Source: a virus
Length of the DNA stretch: 27,039 nucleotides
IMG/VR virus record: IMGVR_UViG_3300026094_000662
Span: 1 to 27,039 of that record
Reading direction: 5' to 3' (one strand)
The position numbers and the translations under genes are program-made. The notes beneath the pieces were generated by a model. The model saw only the letters and a program-made list of their open reading frames with translations, ran no database searches and was not told the origin of the DNA. Shown here one piece after another: positions 7,211 to 13,391 of this stretch (position 1 is its first letter; each line of letters starts with the position of its first letter).

Positions 7211-7535
7211 TTTCTACCTCTGCTGGCTTTGATTGGAGACAACCATATACAATCGTTGCTACAAAGTTCACATAAGGAATCAAGAATAGTAGCACCCACC
7301 AAGGTGAAATACCAGCGTCTCTGCAACGTCTAGCAGCCGTAGCAAACTGCAACCATAATGCTGCGATTACTAAAGCAATTAAGCCAATCACACCAATATA
7401 GATTCCTGTTGTGCCAGTAAACATTAAACCTTCTAGAATAATTGTACCAAAGAAAGTTACTGCAAAAGTAATGAATACTACCGCCCAATACTCCTGTCTC
7501 ATAGCGAGACCCATAAAACTAAAATACCTAGACAT
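7203..7535 (-). CDS. DUF805-type membrane protein
   Basis: 110 residues with three hydrophobic segments, at about 15-38, 43-66 and 80-100. The pattern is that of DUF805: RYFSFMGLAMRQEYW at the N-terminus (family form RYxxFxGRxxRxEYW), then TAARRCRDAGISPWW at about 66-80 (family form RRLHDxGxSGWW) and a LIPYVNF turn. DUF805 proteins are small inner-membrane proteins of unknown function. In this phage the canonical R-L-H-D is R-C-R-D, so the family's usual His is replaced. It is co-translated with its neighbours (8-base overlaps on both sides). A role in the membrane during infection or lysis timing is only a guess. Confidence 0.8.
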   Translation of the reverse strand: MSRYFSFMGLAMRQEYWAVVFITFAVTFFGTIILEGLMFTGTTGIYIGVIGLIALVIAALWLQFATAARRCRDAGISPWWVLLFLIPYVNFVATIVYGCLQSKPAEVENV

Positions 7536-7794
7536 TGTTAATCTCCTTTTTGTCGTTAATGATATCTGAATACTTCACGAGAAAGAATGTTTTCTTTTTT
7601 TCAGAAAAGAAATCCAAATGGAATACAGGAATGTTTTGTATTCCTCGTTCATTTACTAGTTGTCGTCGCGGAGTAAATCCCAGTGTTCTTTTCATTCTAG
7701 AACGAGAAAGCAACACACTGGGAGGATAATCTTCCTTAATCCTATTTTTCAGCGTGTCCCACTGTCGTTCTGTGATCATGATTGATTTTATCAT
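7528..7794 (-). CDS. Conserved-type small phage protein, 88 aa
   Basis: Unknown function. The product begins MIKSIMITERQWDTLKNRI and contains YPPSVLLSRSRMKRTLGFTP, a pattern I associate with small proteins in marine T4-like phages. The C-terminal half has beta-type segments (IPVFHLDFFSEKKKTFFLVK). Two in-frame ATGs (7794 and 7779) are both possible starts. It lies 36 bases after queE and overlaps the DUF805 gene by 8 bases. The basic N-terminal half could bind nucleic acid, but no motif proves it. Confidence 0.62.
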   Translation of the reverse strand: MIKSIMITERQWDTLKNRIKEDYPPSVLLSRSRMKRTLGFTPRRQLVNERGIQNIPVFHLDFFSEKKKTFFLVKYSDIINDKKEINNV

Positions 7795-7830
7795 TAAAAT
7801 CCACTCTTTCTTAATCTTTCTGTGGGATCA

Positions 7831-8700
7831 TCATGTTCCCCAGGCATTTCCGAAGAGGTCGATGTGGAGTCTCGGTGTGTATCTCCAGCCTTTTGACATT
7901 GCGAGTTTAGCGACTCGTTTCGTGTTAAACTCATACTCCTCAGATCGTCCGCCGAGTGGCATGATGTAGACTGGACATTCGATTCCTGCTTCTCGATATA
8001 ATTCTGTAGCTTGAGTAACTTCGTCCACGTCTTGTTCATCAGCAACCACAAACTTAAAATACTGGTCACTGTGAGGAGTGTCAAAGTATTGCCTAGCAAT
8101 CTCAGGCTTAATAGCATTATTCCAACGCTCTCCTGAAACGGTGAGCTTTGGTGAACACGAAAAGGTAACATGTATTCTGTCTTGAGTTCGAAGCCAAGCT
8201 TCAAAATCTGGCTGTAACTTCTGTGTTGTATTTGTTTCAATAGTGACATGTTTTAGATCCTGCATATCTGGGTGAGCAAACAGTTCTGGCCAAAACTTCT
8301 GCCAGAGCATGGGCTCGCCGCCTGTTAATATTAGATGAATATCCTGTCCGTTTGACTGTGTCCATCTACCTTCTGGAATGAGGGATAGCAAATGTTCTAC
8401 TACTTCATCTACAGTTTTATCCTGCATAAACTTCTTGAACTCTGGATAGATAGAAGCGTATGTGTCGCATCCTGTATGCACAATTGGTAGATCAGTAAAT
8501 GTTTTGGTATTTTCCACTACGCCGCTGTCTAGGAGTTCTTTGACTTCTGGATTATGTTTACCCATCTCTTCGTTTTTATCTCTGCCAAATGCCTTGCAAC
8601 GGAAGTTGCAACCGAATGTGCGTAAGAAGAGAGAAGGAACACCTACAAATCTGCCTTCGCCTTGTACTGAGTAAAATGCTTCTGAGTATCTTAGATTCAT
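7831..8700 (-). CDS. queE: 7-carboxy-7-deazaguanine synthase QueE (radical SAM), variant cluster motif
   Basis: I start at ATG 8700, which forms ATGA with the folE stop; the longer frame upstream lies inside folE. The 289-residue product shows SVQGEGRFVGVPSLFLR (QueE N-terminus), C31-N-F-R-C35, GGEP at 127-130 (radical SAM motif 2), and TPRLHIDLFG near the C-terminus. QueE converts 6-carboxy-5,6,7,8-tetrahydropterin to 7-carboxy-7-deazaguanine using SAM and a 4Fe-4S cluster. The third cluster Cys is not at the usual position: the C-D-T signature that follows it is found at Cys78 (GCDTYAS), so about 40 residues are inserted inside the CX3CX2C loop. It is co-operonic with folE and belongs with dpdA and the queD-like gene. 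Confidence 0.9.
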   Translation of the reverse strand: MNLRYSEAFYSVQGEGRFVGVPSLFLRTFGCNFRCKAFGRDKNEEMGKHNPEVKELLDSGVVENTKTFTDLPIVHTGCDTYASIYPEFKKFMQDKTVDEVVEHLLSLIPEGRWTQSNGQDIHLILTGGEPMLWQKFWPELFAHPDMQDLKHVTIETNTTQKLQPDFEAWLRTQDRIHVTFSCSPKLTVSGERWNNAIKPEIARQYFDTPHSDQYFKFVVADEQDVDEVTQATELYREAGIECPVYIMPLGGRSEEYEFNTKRVAKLAMSKGWRYTPRLHIDLFGNAWGT

Positions 8701-9383
8701 CGTGGAGCAAACTCCTGTTGTAGTTTGATATTGTGAAAGAATTCTTCTTTTACTGATGCGTCTTTCATGAACGCACCTTCTAGTACTGTTGTTTGTGTGA
8801 GTGAAGAATGTGCCATAATGCCTCTGTTTTCGCAGCAACCGTGCGTACACTGTATATATACGCCCACATTTTCTGAACCTGTTGCTCGCATAATTTCTCT
8901 AGCAATATCGTTAGCAAGTTCTTCCTGTAGTGTTCCTCTACGAGCACACCACTGAGCAATTCTAGTATATTTAGAAAGCCCGATCAGTTTTTCTGCTGCA
9001 ATAATGCCGATATATGCTACACCGGTAACAGGCTGATGATGATGCGAGCATACAGAACGCAGCTCTGAACGCACTACCAGCATTCCTTCATAGCCGTCTT
9101 TGGGATTGTTTGGAAAAGCAGTTGCGTTAGGCTGTGGATAATATCGTCCGCTCATTAGTTCGTTGATATACATCTTAGCAAGACGTCTGCCAGTGTCCTG
9201 TGAGTTAGGATCATTAGCTCTATCAATTACAAGAGAGTCGAGAACCGATTCAAACTTTTCTGTAAGTTCAGAAACTAGCTCTTCTCTTTCACCGTCTTCG
9301 ATGTACTGTGAGATATTATCTCCTGCCCAGTAACGAGCATCTGCTTGTTCTAATCTATTTTTTATTTTTTCTGATGTTTTCAA
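8697..9383 (-). CDS. folE: GTP cyclohydrolase I
   Basis: A 228-residue FolE type I enzyme, which converts GTP to 7,8-dihydroneopterin triphosphate, the first step to folate and to 7-deazaguanines. Visible motifs are RSVCSHHHQPVTG at about 110-121 (zinc Cys112 and His115; family form CEHH, here CSHHH), LIGLSKYTRIAQWCARRGTL at about 133-152, and CTHGCCENRGI at about 179-189 carrying the second zinc Cys183. Length is normal (E. coli FolE 222 residues). The next gene is queE with an ATGA overlap, so the pterin made here most likely feeds deazaguanine synthesis, not folate. A near-consensus sigma70 promoter (9424-9452) lies directly upstream. Confidence 0.95.
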   Translation of the reverse strand: MKTSEKIKNRLEQADARYWAGDNISQYIEDGEREELVSELTEKFESVLDSLVIDRANDPNSQDTGRRLAKMYINELMSGRYYPQPNATAFPNNPKDGYEGMLVVRSELRSVCSHHHQPVTGVAYIGIIAAEKLIGLSKYTRIAQWCARRGTLQEELANDIAREIMRATGSENVGVYIQCTHGCCENRGIMAHSSLTQTTVLEGAFMKDASVKEEFFHNIKLQQEFAPR

Positions 9384-9423
9384 TATCTTCTCCGAGTTAT
9401 AGACGAGGATGTCTATTATATCT

Positions 9424-9452
9424 ATTGTAGACAGTATTTAGGTTTTTGTCAA
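9424..9452 (-). promoter_or_regulatory. Sigma70-type promoter of folE-queE
   Basis: Minus strand: TTGACA (9452-9447), 17-base spacer, TACAAT (9429-9424). A second TATAAT at 9420-9415 has no fitting -35. The element fills the 84-base gap between the 88-aa gene (9468-9731) and ATG 9383. It gives the pterin/deazaguanine genes their own early, host-polymerase transcription. Confidence 0.82.
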
Positions 9453-9467
9453 GAAAGAGAATAAAAA

Positions 9468-9731
9468 CTATCCTCTTCTTCCTAGAATTGGCGCTCTACC
9501 TGCTTCCAGTTGCACATCTTCGAGACCCATGTAGGTATACAGTGCTTCTAGTTTGTCATGATAGTCAGCAACTTCTGCAAGCTCTTTTTCTAGTTCTTCT
9601 AGTACATCACCATTGTTGCCAACACCTGCTGCGTTTGTTGCCAGGATTTCTGCATTTGCTCTGTGCTTTTCAATGTGTCCTACAAAGTGGGCTTCAGCAG
9701 CCAGTAGAACTTCCGATCTCATATTCTTCAT
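9468..9731 (-). CDS. Small helical phage protein, 87 aa
   Basis: I start at ATG 9731, which has a very good ribosome site (AAAAAAGGAGACGACA) inside the end of the HIT gene, giving a 38-base overlap. The product (MKNMRSEVLLAAEAHFVGHI...) is almost wholly helical, with Glu/Leu-rich coiled-coil-like stretches (DVLEELEKELAEVADYHDKL, about residues 42-61), and ends RAPILGRRG. Function unknown. A helical bundle or oligomerising adaptor is the likely structure. Confidence 0.65.
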   Translation of the reverse strand: MKNMRSEVLLAAEAHFVGHIEKHRANAEILATNAAGVGNNGDVLEELEKELAEVADYHDKLEALYTYMGLEDVQLEAGRAPILGRRG

Positions 9732-10098
9732 TGTCGTCTCCTTTTTTGTAATTTCCCATGTGAGGAATAACATGTCTTACACCGCCTCTTGGGTCCGACA
9801 TGTCTCCTTCTCGTCTTGGTATGAGGTGAATGTGGGGATATTTAACAGTTTGTCCTGCCGCTTCTCCTACATTCATTCCTACATTAAATGCCTCACAGTA
9901 TCCTCTTTCAACCCAGTCTGTGCCCCATCTATACGCAGCCTCCCAGCACTTGGTAACATGCTGCCAATCTTCCTGCTGTGGTACAAAAAGAACGTGTCCT
10001 TCTGTAACAGGATAAGAATCACGATATACTGTATAGTCTCTCGTCTCTACGAGAATGTCGTCCCAAGGTGTGTCTGCTTCATTCAGCGTTCGGGTCAT
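9694..10098 (-). CDS. HIT-family nucleotide hydrolase/transferase-like protein
   Basis: 134 residues of the histidine-triad superfamily. The nucleotide-binding N-terminus (RDSYPVTEGHVLFVPQQE, about 26-43) is followed by GQTVKYPHIHLIPRREGD at 82-99 and the DPRGGVRHVIP tail of one bacterial HIT subfamily. Aligning on IPR, the triad HxHxH is Y87-P-H89-I-H91: the central nucleophilic His is kept but the first His is Tyr. HIT proteins hydrolyse or transfer nucleoside phosphates (dinucleotide polyphosphates, AMP conjugates). It sits between the phosphoribosyltransferase and folE, so a nucleotide housekeeping role in the deazaguanine region is conceivable. Overlaps both neighbours. Confidence 0.85.
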   Translation of the reverse strand: MTRTLNEADTPWDDILVETRDYTVYRDSYPVTEGHVLFVPQQEDWQHVTKCWEAAYRWGTDWVERGYCEAFNVGMNVGEAAGQTVKYPHIHLIPRREGDMSDPRGGVRHVIPHMGNYKKGDDNEEYEIGSSTGC

Positions 10099-10297
10099 AT
10101 TCTACTACCTTTACTAGATCTTCTTTGCCAGGCAAACGCCAAAAATCTGCTGCTCTTTCTGCATCTTCTCGGGTAGAAAAAGTCTTAACAGCAGGCGAGT
10201 GAAAATCCATGCCTTCAACAAATTCTGTGACGTAGACATAATCGTCTTCTGGCATAGGAACCATAATTGCCCAATCAGTCACAATACTCTCCCACAC
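10079..10297 (-). CDS. Small acidic phage protein, 72 aa
   Basis: Unknown function. The N-terminal half is beta-type (WAIMVPMPEDDYVYVTEFVEG), followed by a helix with TREDAERAADFWRL at about 42-55 and an acidic tail. The S-T-R-E-D-A-E-R-A-A pattern resembles small phage proteins with a SPOR- or RRM-like beta-alpha-beta layout, but the match is too weak to name. It overlaps the phosphoribosyltransferase gene by 23 bases and the HIT gene by 20, so it is translated as part of the same unit. Confidence 0.6.
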   Translation of the reverse strand: MWESIVTDWAIMVPMPEDDYVYVTEFVEGMDFHSPAVKTFSTREDAERAADFWRLPGKEDLVKVVEYDPNAE

Positions 10298-10823
10298 ATT
10301 CCCAGGGGTAAACTAGCCACTGTGGATTCTCTTGTTTGTTTATTTCGTGTGCGTAGTATGACACTGTGTCAAAGTTGCTGGTAACATTATTAGTTAGAAC
10401 AGCAAAGCGTACATTTCTTTCCCAGATACTGCCCCAGGCATATTCTTCGTTGGGGAAACACACACTCTGCCAGTCACGCTGTATCCAGTTTAGAGTATCG
10501 CCTGTGTCATTGATATCGTCTACTACTAGAATATTCTTTCTTAGATCCACATCCCAGCGGCTTTTATAATTATCGTCATACACTGTGCCAAACGCATCTT
10601 CTGCCATCCAGAGATTTGATTCACATTCAGCATTGTCTCTGAGAGCAACTTTTAATGCTTCGCAGCGCACATCCAGTATGTGAGAAATAATAGTAGCAGG
10701 TATATTGCCGCCTCTCGTAATGCCTACCACATAATCAGGACGCCATTTATTTTTTGCAATCTGATTTACGATTGATTGGCACTGCCGTTCTATATCTTGC
10801 CAACTGTAGTATACTTTTTTCAT
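10275..10823 (-). CDS. Type I phosphoribosyltransferase
   Basis: I start at ATG 10823 (product MKKVYYSWQDIERQ), which has a GGAG ribosome site and an ATGA overlap with the upstream stop. The 182-residue protein has the type I PRTase core: YVVGITRGGNIPATIISHIL (about 31-50) before the flexible hood, and ILVVDDINDTGDTL (98-111), the PRPP-binding loop with its two acidic residues. Substrate is likely a purine base (hypoxanthine/guanine/xanthine class), judged by overall layout; the base-recognition region cannot be read with confidence. Placed with dpdA, queD-like and folE-queE, it may salvage a purine or a deazapurine base, which is inference. Confidence 0.85.
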   Translation of the reverse strand: MKKVYYSWQDIERQCQSIVNQIAKNKWRPDYVVGITRGGNIPATIISHILDVRCEALKVALRDNAECESNLWMAEDAFGTVYDDNYKSRWDVDLRKNILVVDDINDTGDTLNWIQRDWQSVCFPNEEYAWGSIWERNVRFAVLTNNVTSNFDTVSYYAHEINKQENPQWLVYPWECVGEYCD

Positions 10824-11212
10824 TGGTTGTTCTCCGAATTCCAATCATCCTTCACAATGTTATAGGTATTTTTAAATTGAGCAAGTGCTTTTTCCAAAGC
10901 AGGATAGCGCTCACACATTTTTTTGAAATCTTCTACACCTTGTGTCTTGTCTATGCCAACATATTCACAGAATTCTTCCCATGGATTATAGAGAGTGATA
11001 TTATTATAATCAAATTCTGTTGCGCCAGCGTCTACTGTGAAATCATCAGGCAATTTGCCTATGCCGGTATGTGTTGTAACATCAAAATCTCGCATAATAT
11101 CGTCATCATCTAGGTCTACAGTAATTACGTCATCTGTATAGGTGGTGTTGGTAATTTTGTAATTTACTTCGTCGTATGCTTCTTCAAGACTTGGTTTCTG
11201 TAATGGCATCAT
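10820..11212 (-). CDS. Acidic phage protein, 130 aa
   Basis: Unknown function. Two adjacent Met codons (11212, 11209) begin MMPLQKPSLEEAYDEV. The middle is strongly acidic (ITVDLDDDDIMRDFDV, about 30-45). The C-terminal third is a helical segment with Trp/Phe residues (NPWEEFCEYVGI, then FKKMCERYPALEKALAQF). Acidic, charge-mimic-like composition is notable in a phage accessory region and could reflect a DNA-mimic or binding partner, but no family is recognised. It overlaps the glycosyltransferase by 29 bases and the phosphoribosyltransferase by four (ATGA). Confidence 0.6.
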   Translation of the reverse strand: MMPLQKPSLEEAYDEVNYKITNTTYTDDVITVDLDDDDIMRDFDVTTHTGIGKLPDDFTVDAGATEFDYNNITLYNPWEEFCEYVGIDKTQGVEDFKKMCERYPALEKALAQFKNTYNIVKDDWNSENNQ

Positions 11213-12266
11213 TTATCCTCTTGTATAATCGTTCGCCAGAGAAATAGTCTCTCTCTAGTTTCTGCCTCTGTTTTAACAGTGTAGGCAAATATTCATCATA
11301 GTTTTCCATTAGATATATCAGTCTATTTGCTACATGAGTGCGATATCTGTCATAACTTTTCCAACTCTGAGTCCATGCTGAGGGATATGAAAATGCGTCA
11401 ACTGCCATTTCTGAATAACTGAGCCTATCTGGCACCATTGGAATTGTGTTTACCAGGGAACCTTCATACCATGATATACCCAGTGTCTCTTGTAGGTTAG
11501 CAGAAAACACAATCTTTGCTTCTCCCAGTAGATTGTGATATTCATTCTTTGTTAGTTCCTGTTCTTGGCACATTACAAATTCATATTGCGGAAGAGTTTC
11601 TTTCAAATCTCTAAATATATCAGGTTGCTTTTCTGGCGCAATTCTATGCGGAAATAGCACAAGATTTCTCTTCTCCATACCTTCATACTGCGTAAGGCTG
11701 TGTTTGAGATACTCCATAGGCCAGCCTACTCGCTTTGTGAGTTTCTTTTTGGCTTTAGGAAAAGCAGCCTGAAACAGCTCAACATGAAAACGAGTAGCAA
11801 AAAAGTTGTCGTCATAGCAGTGATACATAGACTCTTCTGCATGTCTAACCCAAGGAGTATCACCTATAAGACGACCTAGAAAGTCTTGACTGTCATAACT
11901 GCCAGCATGCCATAAACCGCCAATTCGAATATCGACGCCAAGCAGTTCAGCCATGTAGCGTAACTGTATAACTGTGGGATTCCAAGCATCGGTGTAGAGG
12001 AAGTAGTCTCCATTCTTGATTTTGCCTTTTGTAAATAGTTCGCCAATCTGCTCTAACTGTTTCGATTTGTAGACATTAGTGCCACCAAAGTTAAGAAATG
12101 CCCCGGGCGTTGTAGTCTGTGGGACTTCTCCACCCGAGATAACTTCGATATTTGCGTCTACATTATTTTTCAATTGTTGTGGCAGATGTTCTTTCCACTG
12201 CGCAGTGTAGCGAGTATCAACCGCTTCGATATCTACTACATACACAGTTTGAGAATGTTTTGCCAT
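11184..12266 (-). CDS. GT-B fold glycosyltransferase (GT4-like)
   Basis: A 360-residue glycosyltransferase. The C-terminal donor-binding domain shows LVLFPHRIAPEKQPD at about 202-216 (the strand-loop of GT4 enzymes), then LPQYEFVM, LLGEAKIVFSANLQETLGISWYEG at about 246-269 with the E260-x7-E268 signature of GT4 retaining enzymes, and VNTIPMVPDRLSYSEM. The N-terminal domain (VVDIEAVDTRYTAQWKEHL...) is the acceptor half. Donor sugar and acceptor are unknown. Lying in one operon with dpdA and a QueD-like gene, it might glycosylate modified DNA, but it could equally modify a host surface or another phage molecule. Overlaps the next gene by 29 bases. Confidence 0.8.
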   Translation of the reverse strand: MAKHSQTVYVVDIEAVDTRYTAQWKEHLPQQLKNNVDANIEVISGGEVPQTTTPGAFLNFGGTNVYKSKQLEQIGELFTKGKIKNGDYFLYTDAWNPTVIQLRYMAELLGVDIRIGGLWHAGSYDSQDFLGRLIGDTPWVRHAEESMYHCYDDNFFATRFHVELFQAAFPKAKKKLTKRVGWPMEYLKHSLTQYEGMEKRNLVLFPHRIAPEKQPDIFRDLKETLPQYEFVMCQEQELTKNEYHNLLGEAKIVFSANLQETLGISWYEGSLVNTIPMVPDRLSYSEMAVDAFSYPSAWTQSWKSYDRYRTHVANRLIYLMENYDEYLPTLLKQRQKLERDYFSGERLYKRINDAITETKS

Positions 12267-12268
12267 TT

Positions 12269-12472
12269 CTAGTTCCTAAAGTTTCTGCCGTTGTTGTTGC
12301 GTCGATTCTTGTTTCGATGATAGGCTAGATAACGCTTGTATTCATGCCAAGTCTGATCGCCTTCACGATATAGACTGGCTTCGTTGTAAACTTTGCCTTC
12401 ATAGCGACAAAAGTCACGGAAACGATCTAGTTCGTCAAAAATTTCGTTCACGGGTGGAAAGTTATTGGCCAT
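12269..12472 (-). CDS. Small basic marine-phage protein, 67 aa
   Basis: I start at ATG 12472 (product MANNFPPVNEIFDELDRF), behind an AAGGT ribosome site; a longer frame runs into the queD-like gene. Content: an acidic helix with DELDRFRDFCRYEGKVYNEA (about 13-32), then WHEYKRYLAYHRNKNRRNNNG, ending Arg/Asn-rich. I associate this sequence type with marine T4-like phages, where it is called hypothetical. The basic tail suggests nucleic-acid or phosphate binding. It separates the QueD-like gene and the glycosyltransferase by a few bases on each side. Confidence 0.7.
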   Translation of the reverse strand: MANNFPPVNEIFDELDRFRDFCRYEGKVYNEASLYREGDQTWHEYKRYLAYHRNKNRRNNNGRNFRN

Positions 12473-12485
12473 TTTTATATTACCT

Positions 12486-12857
12486 TTATGTTGTTGTGAA
12501 TTGTGGAATGTGCTCAATAATACCATCACTTTCCCCGTCTTCAGAAACAACAATCTCATAGTATCGATTGTCTCCGTAGCAGGGAATAAGATGATTCTCT
12601 AGAATATCTGTCGCAATCATCTCACAAGATTTGTGATTTTGATTGCCAGACTCAATGTGTTCTTGAAGTGCCCATTTTACAAGAAAGAATTCAAGTTCTC
12701 TATCTAGATGGTTGACAGAAATTTTGACTTCTACTTTAAATATGTGACGATGTTCATTTTCAAGAAAACTAATACGTTTGTCGATGTCTGAGGCACCGAG
12801 ATAGTAATGGTAGCCTTCAAATTCTGTTCTTACTCGAATATAGGTTTTTGTAATCAT
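12486..12857 (-). CDS. QueD-like 6-carboxytetrahydropterin synthase family protein (catalytic Cys missing)
   Basis: 123 residues, the usual QueD length (E. coli 121). The zinc triad of the PTPS/QueD fold is visible: His17 in FEGYHYYLG, and His36 and His38 in NEHRHIFKVEVKI. The catalytic Cys expected four residues before the HxH (family C-x3-H-G-H) is Leu32 here. A SCEMIATDIL helix and an acidic SEDGESDG segment occupy the positions of the family's later conserved blocks. QueD makes 6-carboxytetrahydropterin from the FolE product, the step before QueE. With the Cys gone, this may be a diverged QueD with altered chemistry or a tailoring enzyme. It neighbours dpdA and the 174-aa gene. Confidence 0.7.
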   Translation of the reverse strand: MITKTYIRVRTEFEGYHYYLGASDIDKRISFLENEHRHIFKVEVKISVNHLDRELEFFLVKWALQEHIESGNQNHKSCEMIATDILENHLIPCYGDNRYYEIVVSEDGESDGIIEHIPQFTTT

Positions 12858-12866
12858 AATTGTATT

Positions 12867-13391
12867 TTATTTGTCTACGGGAGTGTCAAGACTATAGTCT
12901 GACCAGTCAGTGAATTTTGTTCTCGCCATTAAGTCGTGTAGACTGTGGCACCAAACGCCTGGATTGGAATGACGAAAGTCTTTATCATCAATTTTTACCA
13001 TGGTGTTGTAGTTCCAAAGTTTCACATAAGGGATAGGCACTCTAATCTGCGGAATAAAGTTGTCGTATTCACAGAGACAACTATCGTTGAATTGTTCTAC
13101 TTCAGAAAGAGGAATGTCCAGCGTACAGAGATAATCATTATCAAGGAAATAGGCAATCATTCTTTCCCACTGCTCCCACTCCGCGTAATCTTCGCTCGGT
13201 TGGAAAGAATGATTAGCACCAAAGAAAATGTGCTCACATTTATTACGATCGTATAAATCGATAATATTCTCCGCAGGCTGCAATCCTGTGACAAACAGAG
13301 TGTTCATTCCAAAGGCAGGGGTTTTCTCTACTTCCCAGCCAGTAAAGAATTCAACTGAGTCTGCTTCGCCGGTGCTATACGTCCTTTTCAT
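12867..13391 (-). CDS. Unknown protein linked to dpdA and queD-like gene, 174 aa
   Basis: I do not recognise a family. It starts MKRTYSTGEADSVEFFTGWE, overlaps dpdA by 17 bases and ends 9 bases before the queD-like gene. Visible pattern: a Gly-rich N-terminal strand region, NTLFVTGLQPAENIIDLYDR at about 30-49 (a Rossmann-like strand-turn-helix), HIFFGANHSFQP at about 54-65, a Trp/Glu-rich helix around 70-85, and C-L-C-E-Y-D near 109. It is compatible with an alpha/beta enzyme. Locked between dpdA and the queD-like gene, it is a prime candidate for a 7-deazaguanine tailoring or base-handling protein; this is inference from context only. Confidence 0.7.
   Translation of the reverse strand: MKRTYSTGEADSVEFFTGWEVEKTPAFGMNTLFVTGLQPAENIIDLYDRNKCEHIFFGANHSFQPSEDYAEWEQWERMIAYFLDNDYLCTLDIPLSEVEQFNDSCLCEYDNFIPQIRVPIPYVKLWNYNTMVKIDDKDFRHSNPGVWCHSLHDLMARTKFTDWSDYSLDTPVDK

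Noticed and set aside
8701-8850. Longer N-terminus for QueE (frame open to 8850)
   Set aside because: The extra 50 residues lie in folE and are Arg/His-rich out-of-frame sequence; QueE homologues begin at the MNLRYSEAF start.
9434-9441. CTAAATAC inside the folE promoter spacer as a late promoter
   Set aside because: Two or more mismatches to TATAAATA and fully contained in a good sigma70 promoter.
9613-10176. Long open frame on the plus strand over the HIT gene (about 187 codons)
   Set aside because: It lies antisense to three well-supported genes, has no family pattern, and its residue content (Cys/Leu/Ser-rich) is that of antisense translation. No plus-strand promoter or ribosome site is seen.
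10754-11113. Plus-strand open frame opposite the phosphoribosyltransferase start
   Set aside because: Antisense to two coupled minus-strand genes, hydrophobic residues typical of reverse-strand reading, no start signals.
12858-12889. TTGACA and TACAAT before the queD-like gene
   Set aside because: Spacing is 19 bases and the -10 lies directly at the ATG, so it is a poor promoter. Part is in the preceding gene. It could be weak, but I do not call it.
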